From NCBI GenBank assembly GCA_964421085.1, contig CAYQVO010000018.1:1-64000 (forward strand): a DNA stretch of 64,000 bases. The letters are read 5' to 3'. The stretch comes from CAYQVO01 sp964421085 (GTDB taxonomy: Bacteria; Bdellovibrionota_C; UBA2361; CAYQVO01). Each line of letters opens with the position of its first letter. The first letter of the stretch is position 1. Both the position numbers and the translations under genes were made by a program. The notes under the pieces were generated by a model. The model was not told the DNA's origin. It made no database searches and saw only the letters and a program-made list of their open reading frames with translations. This document shows, piece after piece, positions 17,298-26,135 of the stretch.

Positions 17298-18284
17298 TCA
17301 CCCCGCGGCGGCGTTTCCTTTCGAATCAAAATGAAAACGCGTTTCCTTGAAAAACTCGTAGACTGACTTTGGCGGAGGGGGAACGGGATTGGCTTTGAGA
17401 ATCGCGCGGTACGCAAGATCGTCGTAGTACGAATCACCCGATGATCTCTCCACGCGCACATCGCTGATTGTTCCATCAGGCTCGAGATGAAAGGTGATAG
17501 ACGCGACTCGCGGCGCATTCCCGGGCCAGCGCCAGTTCCGGTAAACATGATTCTTGAGAACATTGAAGTAGATGAAAAATTCAGGGGGCCTTACAATTCC
17601 GCCTCCCATGCCGTTACCCGGGCCAAGAGCGGCTGCGCCGAACCCCTCGCCTCCCGCGTTTGAGGATTCACCGAGATATCTCTGCAGCGCCGACTGAAGC
17701 TGCTTGTCTTCCGATTTCGAAAGCGCTCCGGTCTTCTTCCTGGCCTTTCCGTCCTCTTCACCCTTCTTAGGCTCAGGCGCAGCCTTTGGAGCTGCAGTCG
17801 CCTTCGGAACGGGAGAAGGCTTTTCGCGCACTGATACTTCCGCGTCCTCAGGTTTCACCTCGGACTTCGGCTCTTCTTTCTTCGGTTCTTCCTTTTCCTT
17901 CTCACTGCCCTTTACTGCAGGTTCCGACACGTTCTTTGGAGGCGCCATCTGAGGCTTATCAGCCTGCTGAAGCTGCTGAATTCCTCCGAGCTTTTTGCCG
18001 CCTTCTATGGAGACTGAATAAACCACAGGCTGACCGAAATCTCCGTACTTCGGGCCGAGCAGAAGAACAAAAAGCGCAAGAAACAGGTGACCTGCAAGCG
18101 AGCAGATCGTACCTGTCAGGAAGGGCGCTTCTGTGGTCTTCACTCCTTTCGTGTGCTCTCCTCTTCGTGCAGTTCCATACAAGCCGCCTCCGCCCGGATT
18201 GCCGCCGGTCCCTTTGTGCGACGGAGGATCCATGAGCCGCCGGCCTCCGATGAAACGGAAGATATTGAAACGAGCACGCTTCAC
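17298..18284 (-). CDS. tolA: TolA/TonB-like energy transducer
   Basis: A 328-residue protein with one membrane segment (about residues 57-80: TICSLAGHLFLALFVLLL), a long Lys/Glu/Pro/Ala-rich span (about 100-200), and a TonB/TolA-type C-terminal domain (about 230-320) with FNVLKNHVYRNWRWPG, VASITFHLEPDGTISDVRV and a final YDDLAYRAILKANPVPPPP. It spans the periplasm and transmits proton-motive force from TolQR to Pal/TolB. The gene begins with GTG that overlaps the tolR stop (GTGA, 18281-18284). The N-terminal cytoplasmic part is longer than in E. coli TolA; an internal ATG at residue 18 is possible. Position between tolR and tolB decides TolA rather than TonB. Confidence 0.85.
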   Translation of the reverse strand: MKRARFNIFRFIGGRRLMDPPSHKGTGGNPGGGGLYGTARRGEHTKGVKTTEAPFLTGTICSLAGHLFLALFVLLLGPKYGDFGQPVVYSVSIEGGKKLGGIQQLQQADKPQMAPPKNVSEPAVKGSEKEKEEPKKEEPKSEVKPEDAEVSVREKPSPVPKATAAPKAAPEPKKGEEDGKARKKTGALSKSEDKQLQSALQRYLGESSNAGGEGFGAAALGPGNGMGGGIVRPPEFFIYFNVLKNHVYRNWRWPGNAPRVASITFHLEPDGTISDVRVERSSGDSYYDDLAYRAILKANPVPPPPKSVYEFFKETRFHFDSKGNAAAG

Positions 18285-18721
18285 CCCTCTTGCTTCTTCT
18301 TTGTTTCCGGCGGCGCTGAAACAAGTCCAATCTGCGTGATGCCTGACTGGTGAAGCGCGGCCATTTCATCCATGATCCGTCCGTATGCCAGCGCAGTGTC
18401 GCCCTTGATGTAAATCTTGCGGTCTTCTTCCTTTCGAAGCTTCATTATCGCCGCAACCTTCGCTCCAAGTGTATCGAGACCCACTTCATTCCCGGCACCG
18501 AGAAAAATCTTCCCGTTCTGGCTGATTGACAGGACCACCTGCTCATTCGTCCCCTGCAGAGGCGCAGTTGTCGCCTTCGGAAGGTTCACTTCCACGCCCT
18601 GCTGGAGCATCGGCGCTGTGACCATGAAAATAATCAGAAGAACGAGCATCACGTCGATCAGGGGCACGACGTTCATCTCAGCTCTTGGTTCATCTATGTC
18701 GCCGTTAACTGCTGCTCCCAT
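18281..18721 (-). CDS. tolR: Biopolymer transport protein TolR (ExbD family)
   Basis: A 146-residue ExbD/TolR protein. A short cytoplasmic start (AEMNVVPLIDVMLVLLIIFM) holds the conserved Asp of the proton path at about residue 23 within the single membrane segment. The periplasmic domain includes VEVNLPKA, LSISQNGKIFLG and a typical end with KIYIKGDTALAYGRIMDEM. TolR forms the ion-driven motor with TolQ. An AAGGAG ribosome site precedes ATG. It follows tolQ by 47 bases and overlaps tolA by 4. Confidence 0.93.
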   Translation of the reverse strand: MGAAVNGDIDEPRAEMNVVPLIDVMLVLLIIFMVTAPMLQQGVEVNLPKATTAPLQGTNEQVVLSISQNGKIFLGAGNEVGLDTLGAKVAAIMKLRKEEDRKIYIKGDTALAYGRIMDEMAALHQSGITQIGLVSAPPETKKKQEG

Positions 18722-18768
18722 TTAAATTCTCCTTAATTGTCATCCTGAAGCGAAGCCGAAGGATCTCC

Positions 18769-19470
18769 TCAGCGCGCAAGTGATCGCCGCGCCACACTCA
18801 GGAACTCTTCAGAGAATGCTCCCATCGACTGCCGCATCCTCTTGATAACCATGGCGAAGAAATTGTAGGCGATTGCCGCGGGAATCGCCGCTGCAAGGCC
18901 CACTGCTGTCGCGAAAAGAGCTTCTGAAATTCCGGGCGCGACTGCCTGAATCGAACTGCTCTTTGCGTAACTAAGCCCGTGAAACGCCGTCATAATGCCG
19001 ATAACCGTTCCAAAGAGACCGATGAACGGCGCTGAACTTGCGACAGTCGCAAGGAACGTCACGCCGCTCTCGAGTTTCTTCGCTTCCTCGAGTTCCGCCC
19101 GCTTCAGGGCGAGTTCGACTCCTTCAATGCCCGCCTGGGCTTTTGCTTTATCGACGCTTCCTTCGACAGGCTGCAGGATACGCATCAGTTCGCGATATCC
19201 CGCGATGAAAACCCGGCAAAGCGGACTCCCGCTCAGCCGCCTGGTCGAATCATCAATACGCGCAAAATTTCTCGTTTCGAGAAAAATGGCGTGAAACTCG
19301 TCCGATTCTGATTTAGCCTTCCGAAACTGCAGAATCTTCGCGATTGTCACGGCCCAGCTTAAAATCGAGAGAATGATCAGAATCACAAGCACAGCTTTGA
19401 CAACCGGGCCTGAAGAGGTCACCATTTCAAAAAAGCTGCTGTGTACGGGAACAGCTACTTCCTCACCCAT
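18769..19470 (-). CDS. tolQ: Proton channel protein TolQ (MotA/TolQ/ExbB family)
   Basis: A 233-residue inner-membrane protein with three membrane segments, about 22-42 (VVKAVLVILIILSILSWAVT), 135-155 (FLATVASSAPFIGLFGTVIG) and 175-200 (GISEALFATAVGLAAAIPA). The motif PFIGLFGTVIGIMTAF and the later ALFATAVGLAAAIPAAIAYN are hallmarks of the TolQ/ExbB family. Together with TolR it uses the proton gradient to energise TolA. It is the first gene of the tol cluster, which reads on the minus strand away from tpiA. The start ATG has GGAG about 10 bases upstream. Confidence 0.93.
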   Translation of the reverse strand: MGEEVAVPVHSSFFEMVTSSGPVVKAVLVILIILSILSWAVTIAKILQFRKAKSESDEFHAIFLETRNFARIDDSTRRLSGSPLCRVFIAGYRELMRILQPVEGSVDKAKAQAGIEGVELALKRAELEEAKKLESGVTFLATVASSAPFIGLFGTVIGIMTAFHGLSYAKSSSIQAVAPGISEALFATAVGLAAAIPAAIAYNFFAMVIKRMRQSMGAFSEEFLSVARRSLAR

Positions 19471-19567
19471 TTTTAGTTTGCTCCAATTTGTACAAAGGTT
19501 TAATTCCCAGTATAAGACATTCCCGTGCAGGCCGCTGACAAGGCTACCGTAAATGATAAGGCTTCTG

Positions 19568-19623
19568 TAAAGCTGTCTACAGTAAAGCTGTAATCAAATA
19601 CATAAAGCTGTAATTAAAGCTGT
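19568..19623. repeat. Four copies of TAAAGCTGT between tolQ and tpiA
   Basis: The 9-mer TAAAGCTGT occurs at 19568-19576, 19583-19591, 19603-19611 and 19615-19623, all in the same direction, spaced 15, 20 and 12 bases apart. It lies in the 342-base divergent gap (19471-19812), which has no gene. Irregular spacing speaks against a simple slippage tandem repeat. A cluster of protein-binding sites is possible. Confidence 0.6.
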
Positions 19624-19732
19624 AAAGATAACCTTTGATAAGACTCGACTCTTTACCGGGAAAATCAGCTGATGTACTTATTTTGTTTAACTCGCTTAAA
19701 AATAGACCATATCGGCGAACCAGACAAGATGA

Positions 19733-19762
19733 GTTGACAGCTCAGTCAACTTTACCTGCAAT
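19733..19762 (+). promoter_or_regulatory. Candidate tpiA promoter with inverted repeat
   Basis: TTGACA at 19734-19739, a 17-base spacer, then TGCAAT at 19757-19762 (4/6 to the -10 consensus). A perfect inverted repeat GTTGAC (19733-19738) / GTCAAC (19745-19750) overlaps the -35 box and could be an operator. The start codon of tpiA is 50 bases further on. Confidence 0.45.
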
Positions 19763-19812
19763 CTTGCCTGTACGGATGGTCGGCATATTTAAGCTAACAA
19801 GGAGGAATATAC

Positions 19813-20592
19813 ATGGCAAATCAGGTCGGGAGCAATTTCATTGTTGCTAACTGGAAAATGAATCTTACTGCGGCAGCGTCGGCAAAACTGGCGGCTGAAT
19901 TCAAAGAGGCGGCCGGAAATCTCAGGAAAAGCGAGATGTGGGCGGCTGCGTCTCCGACTGCAATACCTGCCGTGGCTGAAGTACTGAAAGGCTCCCCGGT
20001 GAAATATGGCGGACAGAACCTGTGGGATCCCGAAGGCGCATTTACGGGCGAGGTGTCAATCGGCATGTATAAAGAGTTCGGCTGCACGTTTTCGCTGGCC
20101 GGCCACTCCGAGCGTCGTCACGTTTTCGGAGAGACAGACGCTCTTATCGTAAAAAGGGCGGTTTTGGGACTTCAGAAAGATTTTACGGTGATTTTCTGTA
20201 TCGGGGAAAAGCTCGACGAACGCGAAGGAGGCAGGACTGAAGCAGTGCTGGAAGGTCAGCTCAAGCCTTTGATAGAAAGCATCAGAGGCCTTAATCAGTC
20301 GCTGCTCCTTATCGCATACGAGCCTGTCTGGGCAATCGGCACAGGAAAAGTCGCTACTGTCAGGGAGGTCGAAGAGGCTCACACGTTTGTTCAGAATTAC
20401 TGGAAATCCAAAGCCGGCGCCGCGTGCCCGCCTGTTCTTTACGGAGGAAGCGTCACACCGGACAACTTCGGGCCGATAATCGCGCTTCCGTCAGTTGCAG
20501 GGGCGCTTGTCGGGGGAGCTTCCCTGAGTATCGAGAAGTTCGGAAAACTGGTGGAAATTTCGGAAGCGGCACAGGCGGAAAGCAGGCGTTAA
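19813..20592 (+). CDS. tpiA: Triosephosphate isomerase
   Basis: A 259-residue TIM-barrel enzyme that interconverts dihydroxyacetone phosphate and glyceraldehyde-3-phosphate in glycolysis. Key residues are all present: VANWKMNLT (Lys 15), AGHSERRHVFGE (His about 97), IAYEPVWAIGTGK (Glu about 168) with the mobile loop, and VLYGGSVTPDN and ALVGGASL near the C-terminus. Length is normal. AAGGAGG lies 8-11 bases before ATG. It is the only plus-strand gene in the region and converges with the HD gene. Confidence 0.96.
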   Translation: MANQVGSNFIVANWKMNLTAAASAKLAAEFKEAAGNLRKSEMWAAASPTAIPAVAEVLKGSPVKYGGQNLWDPEGAFTGEVSIGMYKEFGCTFSLAGHSERRHVFGETDALIVKRAVLGLQKDFTVIFCIGEKLDEREGGRTEAVLEGQLKPLIESIRGLNQSLLLIAYEPVWAIGTGKVATVREVEEAHTFVQNYWKSKAGAACPPVLYGGSVTPDNFGPIIALPSVAGALVGGASLSIEKFGKLVEISEAAQAESRR

Positions 20593-20632
20593 CCCCGGAG
20601 GTCCCCGGACCCTCCCAATGCAACCGGCAAAA

Positions 20633-22153
20633 TCACGGCAGGCTGATTACCGGGGGGAAACCACCGGCCAGGCGGGTATCAGAAGGCCGACAATTGTACG
20701 CGGCGACAGTCCCAAGCACGGACTGCGTCAGCTTTTCGATGTCGACGGATCTTCCTTTCTGCCGGCGTACTGCAACAACGATTGTCCGTTTTCCGGTCAT
20801 ATCGATTTCGATGTGGTTTTCATCGATCTGCTGCCTGATAGTCACGATTACCGGATCGTTCTCGTACTTTGCTTCGTCCAGCCTGTTCAAAACGAGTCCT
20901 TCCGGCGGAATTTTCAGTTCCTTCACCTCCATTAAAGCCCCGTCTACCAGCCCGAACCGGAAGGATTTGTTGAACTGTGGAGTAACACCTGCAACGGTTC
21001 CGGGCGTTTTTTGGCGGTCACATGATCTTTCAATGTGTTCCAGGAGGGGCTGGGGGTTAATCCCCGCACGAAGCGGGACACTTATCACCTCCTGATAATA
21101 TTCGTCCACTCCTCTGTTGAACATCTCCTGCTCCCACTCCTCGAATTTACTGAGGATCTCTTTATCTTTACCGGCGATCATGTGTCTGGTGTTTATGCCC
21201 GCCTTCCTCAGGCAGTGCTTGAGCACAGCGTTGGCAAGCGCAGTGGCGTTGGTAAGCACAGACGACCCTTCCTTATCCGCGAGGATCATCACGACTTTTT
21301 TAAACGGCTCGAAGCTGCTGAGAATAAGTTCTCCTTCGCCAATCTGAAGAGATTCGCGGGCGCGCTTCGCCCAGTCTTCGGCATTCACCCTGTCCACGGG
21401 GCTTTCTTCAATATCACGGCTGAGATAGGCGAACATGTCTGAAAAATCCTGGACCAGCCGGCTTGTGACTCTTCGGCTTTCCAGGAGTTTTCGATCATCG
21501 AGAATACCCTGCAGAGCCGGCGACATCGCAGGAAGGCCGATTTTTTTCAGGAATTCGCACATATTTTTCAGCTGCGTTGCCGTCTCTTCCCTTTGTTTTC
21601 CATCGTCATCGAGCAGAAAGCAGGCGCCAAGCACCGCCAGGACTTCTTTCGCCGAATCCCCAAGATGTCTGCGAAGCACCTCCTGGATCTCGTCCTGCGA
21701 TGCAAGCACAAGGGTGTGCAGATCGTGGTCGAAAGATTTGAATCCGTTCGCCCTGATTATATCCTCACCAACATGTGAGAATGCCGGAACGCCGATGTCG
21801 TGAAGGAAGCCCGCGATGATAACTGCAGCTGCTTCGTCAACTGTCATTTCTCCCGCAGTAACTTTGGTCCCGGCCCTGCCGTCGAGTTCAACAAAGACAT
21901 CGATGCAGTGAAGCAGCCGCGAGTGACTGAAGAACTCCCCTCGGTGCGAGAGCAGGGTACTTTTCACGCCAAAGCACTGGTTAACGTCCGCGAGGCGGAC
22001 AATTGGTGGGACCTGCATCAGGTCGTTCATGCACGGGACGACTTTCCCCTCGAGGAGATATCTCGCATTTACAGAAGAAAGCGACCTCCACTCTGCACCT
22101 TCGTAATGATGCCAGGAGAAAGCATCCCCTTCCAGGCCTGTGAAATCAGTCAT
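20633..22153 (-). CDS. HD-domain phosphohydrolase (dGTPase/SAMHD1-like)
   Basis: A 506-residue protein with an HD domain at about residues 70-230. Motifs are SHSRLLHCIDVFVELD, where His and the following residues begin the metal site, AGFLHDIGVPAFSHVGEDI with the HD pair, and a later LSRDIEESPVDR that may carry the last Asp. The arrangement (HSRxxHC, HDIGxPxFSHxGE) is that of SAMHD1/dGTPase-like proteins, which hydrolyse nucleoside triphosphates. The C-terminal 250 residues resemble the accessory region of this family but I cannot name a subfamily. No signal peptide. The start ATG at 22153 has only a weak ribosome site. Confidence 0.75.
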   Translation of the reverse strand: MTDFTGLEGDAFSWHHYEGAEWRSLSSVNARYLLEGKVVPCMNDLMQVPPIVRLADVNQCFGVKSTLLSHRGEFFSHSRLLHCIDVFVELDGRAGTKVTAGEMTVDEAAAVIIAGFLHDIGVPAFSHVGEDIIRANGFKSFDHDLHTLVLASQDEIQEVLRRHLGDSAKEVLAVLGACFLLDDDGKQREETATQLKNMCEFLKKIGLPAMSPALQGILDDRKLLESRRVTSRLVQDFSDMFAYLSRDIEESPVDRVNAEDWAKRARESLQIGEGELILSSFEPFKKVVMILADKEGSSVLTNATALANAVLKHCLRKAGINTRHMIAGKDKEILSKFEEWEQEMFNRGVDEYYQEVISVPLRAGINPQPLLEHIERSCDRQKTPGTVAGVTPQFNKSFRFGLVDGALMEVKELKIPPEGLVLNRLDEAKYENDPVIVTIRQQIDENHIEIDMTGKRTIVVAVRRQKGRSVDIEKLTQSVLGTVAAYNCRPSDTRLAGGFPPVISLP

Positions 22154-22323
22154 TTATCAATCACAATTAACTGCAGTTCCGACGGCTAATTCTATCGTTC
22201 CCTGTTTCTTAGTCCAGCTTCCCGACAATTATTATCCGCATTTATAACTTGACGCCGTTTACCCGTGCAGACATTAAAGAAATCACAAAAATCCGCCGAT
22301 TCAACCATGAGGGATTGAATTTC

Positions 22324-24159
22324 ATGAGCCATAGCCGGGATTTAACTCACAGTCGGAATGAGATTCTTGCGAACCGTTACCGGCTCGAAAAACTGCTGGG
22401 CTCGGGTTTCATGGGCACTGTCTGGAAAGCCCACGATGAGATTCTCGATGAGTACGTCGCTTTGAAAATTCTCCTTCCCTCTCTGTGCGTCGACCCGATC
22501 ATGGTCAGGCGTTTCATCAAGGAAGTCTCACTTACCCGGAAGATAAACCACCCTAATGTTATCCGCATGCATGACGCAGGGATCGACAACTCGCAGATTT
22601 TTCTCTCGATGGAGCTCGTAGAGGGCGAAACACTGAGGATGTGGATGGACCGGGCGCGGCTTTCGGAAGAGGAATGCGTGATGGTTCTCAGGGATATTTG
22701 CGCAGGCCTTTCGGCAATTCATGATGCCGGAATTGTCCACAGAGACATCAAACCTGGAAATATTCTCATTGACGGGGACCGGACTGCAAAGATCACGGAT
22801 CTCGGCATCGCTTACACACCCCTTTCCCAGATTACGGCCACTCAGGAAATATACGGAACTGCCGCCTGCATGGCTCCTGAACAGTGGAAGAAAGATGCCC
22901 TTTCCCCTGCGACCGACCTTTATGCACTGGGAGTAATCGCATATGAATTGATTACGGGAATTCCTCCTGCAAACGCGGAAAATCCAATGGAACTTATGTA
23001 TTTTCACATCCAGTGCGATCCGACGCCGCCTCATCAGATTGATCCCGCCATTTCTCCTCTCCTCAGTTCACTTGTCCTTGAACTGCTGCAAAAAAAACCG
23101 TCGCAAAGGCCGGAGTCAGCAGATGAAGTTCTCATGAAACTCGACGAGTGGGAGCCGCAGGACGAGTCTTTCGAAGAAAACAGCTGGAACGACGGTGAAA
23201 TCGAAAAGATAACTCCTGCCTTTGACGCATGGGGAGACGGGAAATTCGGAGATTCCCGGGGATCTCACAATGAGGAGACAGAAAGCTTCGAAAGAAAAGA
23301 CTCGGCGGCAGTGGTCCTGACCGGCGATCCCGATGAAGATGATGATCCGGAAATCACACCCGCACTCCCGCTCTGGCGGCGGTTGTCCGCCCTGCCTGTG
23401 TTTCTCATATTTGCCCTGATTTTCAGCTTTGCACTCGACGCAGTTACCATGTTTCTCAGTCCTTTGCCGGCGGGTGCGGACGCATCAGGGTGGATTTTTG
23501 TCAGCCCGTTCATGCTGATTATCCTGAACTGTCTTTTCTGCGCTCTGCCCGTTCTCGGGCTGCGCATGCTGGTTCAGCCGCCCGCCAGGGCAGTTGAACT
23601 GTGGTCGATGGCGGCAGGCTTCGCGTGTCTCTTCCTGCTTATCACGCTCAAAAACAGCGGATTAGATGCTTACGGTTTCAGCGATTTGTGGCGGTTTTTC
23701 AAAATTCTAAATCACCAGGTTCAGGTTCATGCGAACGACGTTCTCGGGCTGTTCATGCTGAGTCCCGTTCAATACCCTCTCCGCCTGCCGGTGCCGGTTT
23801 TCGTTCAGAATCTTACCTTCCTGATATTCGCAGTCCTTGTACCGGCAATTCCAGGATGGACATCGACCGACTCAAAACGCCGGAAAAACCTCCTCTTCCT
23901 CCTCGTATTTGCAGTCTTATTCACTGCCGAGAGCCAGATTCTCGCCTCCAGTCCCCGCCTGCTCCATCACCTTACGTCCACATTGAGCTTTATGGACGCA
24001 CAGCTGCGCACAGGGAGCTTCCAAATGAAGATTCCGGGCATTTCCCTCTTTCTCTCTTCCCTGCACTGGACAATCATATGTGCATGGTGTGTATGGCCGG
24101 CTGCCGGCAGAGAACGCAGAATTCCGGCTGAGGAAGAATCTTTGGAATTCGAGGGTTGA
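22324..24159 (+). CDS. Membrane-bound eukaryote-like Ser/Thr protein kinase
   Basis: A 611-residue protein from the ATG at 22324 (a TTG at 22249 would add 25 residues without a better ribosome site). The kinase domain spans about residues 18-275: glycine loop LLGSGFMGTVW, Lys in YVALKILL (about 46), HRDIKPGNILI (about 139-149), TDLGIAY in place of DFG (Asp about 159) and AACMAPEQW. An acidic linker (about 280-350) leads to several membrane segments (about 354-376, 395-420, 430-450, 500-520 and more). The C-terminal half is therefore membrane-embedded with no recognised sensor. Its stop at 24157-24159 is 1 base before the start of the next gene, a zinc-ribbon/TSP3 protein, which suggests a functional pair. 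Confidence 0.88.
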   Translation: MSHSRDLTHSRNEILANRYRLEKLLGSGFMGTVWKAHDEILDEYVALKILLPSLCVDPIMVRRFIKEVSLTRKINHPNVIRMHDAGIDNSQIFLSMELVEGETLRMWMDRARLSEEECVMVLRDICAGLSAIHDAGIVHRDIKPGNILIDGDRTAKITDLGIAYTPLSQITATQEIYGTAACMAPEQWKKDALSPATDLYALGVIAYELITGIPPANAENPMELMYFHIQCDPTPPHQIDPAISPLLSSLVLELLQKKPSQRPESADEVLMKLDEWEPQDESFEENSWNDGEIEKITPAFDAWGDGKFGDSRGSHNEETESFERKDSAAVVLTGDPDEDDDPEITPALPLWRRLSALPVFLIFALIFSFALDAVTMFLSPLPAGADASGWIFVSPFMLIILNCLFCALPVLGLRMLVQPPARAVELWSMAAGFACLFLLITLKNSGLDAYGFSDLWRFFKILNHQVQVHANDVLGLFMLSPVQYPLRLPVPVFVQNLTFLIFAVLVPAIPGWTSTDSKRRKNLLFLLVFAVLFTAESQILASSPRLLHHLTSTLSFMDAQLRTGSFQMKIPGISLFLSSLHWTIICAWCVWPAAGRERRIPAEEESLEFEG

Positions 24160-24160
24160 C

Positions 24161-25222
24161 TTGGGCTGCTACAGTTGCGGATCCGACTCCGGAAATGAAG
24201 GCAGGCTTTGTCCCTCCTGCGCGCAGAAAAAGCAGCGCGAGATTATGGGGTACAGAAAGAAGAGCAGGAAACTCCTGGACAAATATGAGGAGGAGAATCC
24301 GCAAAAGGCAAAAGCATTCAGACTTCTGAAGATTATTTTTGCCGTCTGCATTCTGCCCGCGGCGGTGATTTCATCTTACGCAATAAGACAGATATATATC
24401 GAGCCGTTTGACGTCGAAACGGGTCATGAACAGCTCGATCCTGCCGGGAATTCGTGTCCTCCCGGTTCTCAGAAGAAAGAAGCGGGCCAGTGCGGATGCA
24501 GCGAACCGGACTTCGATCTCGATTCTGACGGCATCGCGGACTGCAACGACATGTGCCCCGACGACCCGCAGAAAATCGACCCGGGCTGGTGCGGATGCGG
24601 CCTCGCAGATGCCGACAGAGATTCGGACACAACTGTCGACTGCAGGGAAACCTGTCCTGATGATCCGGGAAAAACTGCGCCGGGCAAGTGCGGCTGTGGA
24701 AGGCTCGACATCGACACAGACGGGGACGGCCTTATGGACTGTGACGATAACTGCCCTTTTGCCGCAAACTCCGATCAGGCTGACGCGGATGCAAATGGTA
24801 TCGGGGACCTGTGCGAACGCGAGACTGCAGCCGCAGCTTCCGCATGCATACCCGGACGCGGCAGCGGAGAAACTCAGCAGAAGACAGCCGGAGGAAAAGT
24901 GGACGTTTCAGTTTTTCAGTTTTCCGTTCCGGATCCCGGGCAGGAAGGAAAAATAAGCATTTTCGGCCTTGATAAAGCGACGACTCGGGTCAATGTGCGC
25001 GGGTACAGGTACAAAAGCGACGATGAGTATTTCAGCAGGATTGTGACTCTGCCGGGCATACTGCCGCTTTCCGAATGGGAAAAAGGAAACTATGAACTCG
25101 GTATATTCGAAAGCGCAGCTTCGCCGCTTCCTGCGCGGGGAAGGTTCTGCATCAAAGTCTTCGATTCGAATCAGAAACCAGTGGCAGTCCGGGTGGTGAA
25201 TAGAGAAGTGAGGGGCCAGTAG
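24161..25222 (+). CDS. Membrane protein with N-terminal zinc ribbon and Cys-rich thrombospondin type-3 repeats
   Basis: I choose TTG at 24161, giving 353 residues: GAGGG lies 5-6 bases before it, and it places a zinc ribbon CYSC...CPSC (Cys 3, 6, 17, 20) right at the N-terminus, a common layout. The next in-frame ATG (24245) would delete the ribbon. A membrane segment follows (about 53-75). Outside, from about 110 to 225, are three Ca-binding TSP3-type units (DLDSDGIADCNDMCPDD, DADRDSDTTVDC, DTDGDGLMDCDDNCP), separated by CGC or CGCG turns, so each unit is also Cys-rich and probably disulfide-bonded. The C-terminal 120 residues look like a beta-sandwich (VDVSVFQFSVPDPGQ). It directly follows the kinase gene. 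The function is unknown; a role as an envelope sensor or substrate for the kinase is inference. Confidence 0.7.
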   Translation: MGCYSCGSDSGNEGRLCPSCAQKKQREIMGYRKKSRKLLDKYEEENPQKAKAFRLLKIIFAVCILPAAVISSYAIRQIYIEPFDVETGHEQLDPAGNSCPPGSQKKEAGQCGCSEPDFDLDSDGIADCNDMCPDDPQKIDPGWCGCGLADADRDSDTTVDCRETCPDDPGKTAPGKCGCGRLDIDTDGDGLMDCDDNCPFAANSDQADADANGIGDLCERETAAAASACIPGRGSGETQQKTAGGKVDVSVFQFSVPDPGQEGKISIFGLDKATTRVNVRGYRYKSDDEYFSRIVTLPGILPLSEWEKGNYELGIFESAASPLPARGRFCIKVFDSNQKPVAVRVVNREVRGQ

Positions 25223-25249
25223 GGCCGTTCAACGATGCTCCCGGTCATG

Positions 25250-25948
25250 TCACACCTTGAGACACGGCTTGTACATGCACATGTTCATGACAGGCGCCAC
25301 TTCATCAAAAACGGCAGCAACAGCTTCCATGATTTCCGGCCCTGTCATCGTCTTTGTTTCCGACTGAGGCATTTCCCACAGCAGCTGAAATCCTCCCCAC
25401 TCTTTCGGTGAAAAACGCAGGCCGGCCCGCCGGCAGGCTGCAGGATCCCAGTTCTTTTTCGTAAACTCCCTCATGCCGGAGAAAGCGCCTGCGCGCACAT
25501 GAAATCCGTCATCGAGGCGTTCAGACACTGCGTCCTGGAACTTCTTTTCCTTCAGGGCACTCAGCAATACAAACCAGTCCCAGTCTTTTTCGACGGGAAC
25601 AGCCCAGTCGTCAGGTCCGGGTTTTGTTGGAGCCCGTTCAATCTGAAATCCAGCCTGAAATTTCTTCTCATCGCGATCGACAGATATGAAGAACTTGGCT
25701 GATGCAAAATTGGAATTCGAGCTTGCCGGCTTGGCTTCACGGTTTGGTTTAGGCACCCAGCAGATCCACTGCCAGAATATTCCCCGTCCCCAGCGATCGC
25801 ACACCATCTCGACACCGTGTCTTGCAGTAAGATGGGATTTCAGAATCCGGGTAACCCGCTGTGCAGGATCGAGACGTCCAACCCGGATTCCATGTCTGAA
25901 ATCAATGAAGGACCGGTCGAACCCTGAATAAAGCACTGGAGAATTCAT
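25250..25948 (-). CDS. Uncharacterised protein, 232 residues
   Basis: I do not recognise a named domain. The sequence has well-conserved-looking blocks: YSGFDRSFIDFRHGIRVG, RWGRGIFWQWICWVPKPNR, AKFFISVDRDEKKFQAG and DEVAPVMNMCMYKP at the end. It has no signal peptide or membrane segment and is rich in Trp and Phe, so it is likely a compact cytoplasmic protein. The start ATG at 25948 has no strong ribosome site. Neighbours (TSP3 membrane protein, secreted coiled coil) do not point to a function. Confidence 0.6.
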   Translation of the reverse strand: MNSPVLYSGFDRSFIDFRHGIRVGRLDPAQRVTRILKSHLTARHGVEMVCDRWGRGIFWQWICWVPKPNREAKPASSNSNFASAKFFISVDRDEKKFQAGFQIERAPTKPGPDDWAVPVEKDWDWFVLLSALKEKKFQDAVSERLDDGFHVRAGAFSGMREFTKKNWDPAACRRAGLRFSPKEWGGFQLLWEMPQSETKTMTGPEIMEAVAAVFDEVAPVMNMCMYKPCLKV

Positions 25949-26135
25949 ATTTTCTCAGCTTAACACCGGAAACTGAGCCGGAAAAGCCGGAGTAATTTCA
26001 AGGACCTGGCAAGGCGGAAGGCCCCGTAAAAATATCGATTTTTTTCTGATACAAGATCCGGAAACTGCGGAATAACTTATATGAAAGATTTGCAGGGAGT
26101 ATCCTCTCCCCTGCTGTTTTGAAAGGTGTGTGAAC

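Noticed and set aside
20424..21095. Long plus-strand frame over tpiA end and the HD gene
   Set aside because: It overlaps well-supported genes, lacks a ribosome site and has no protein-like motifs; a shadow frame.
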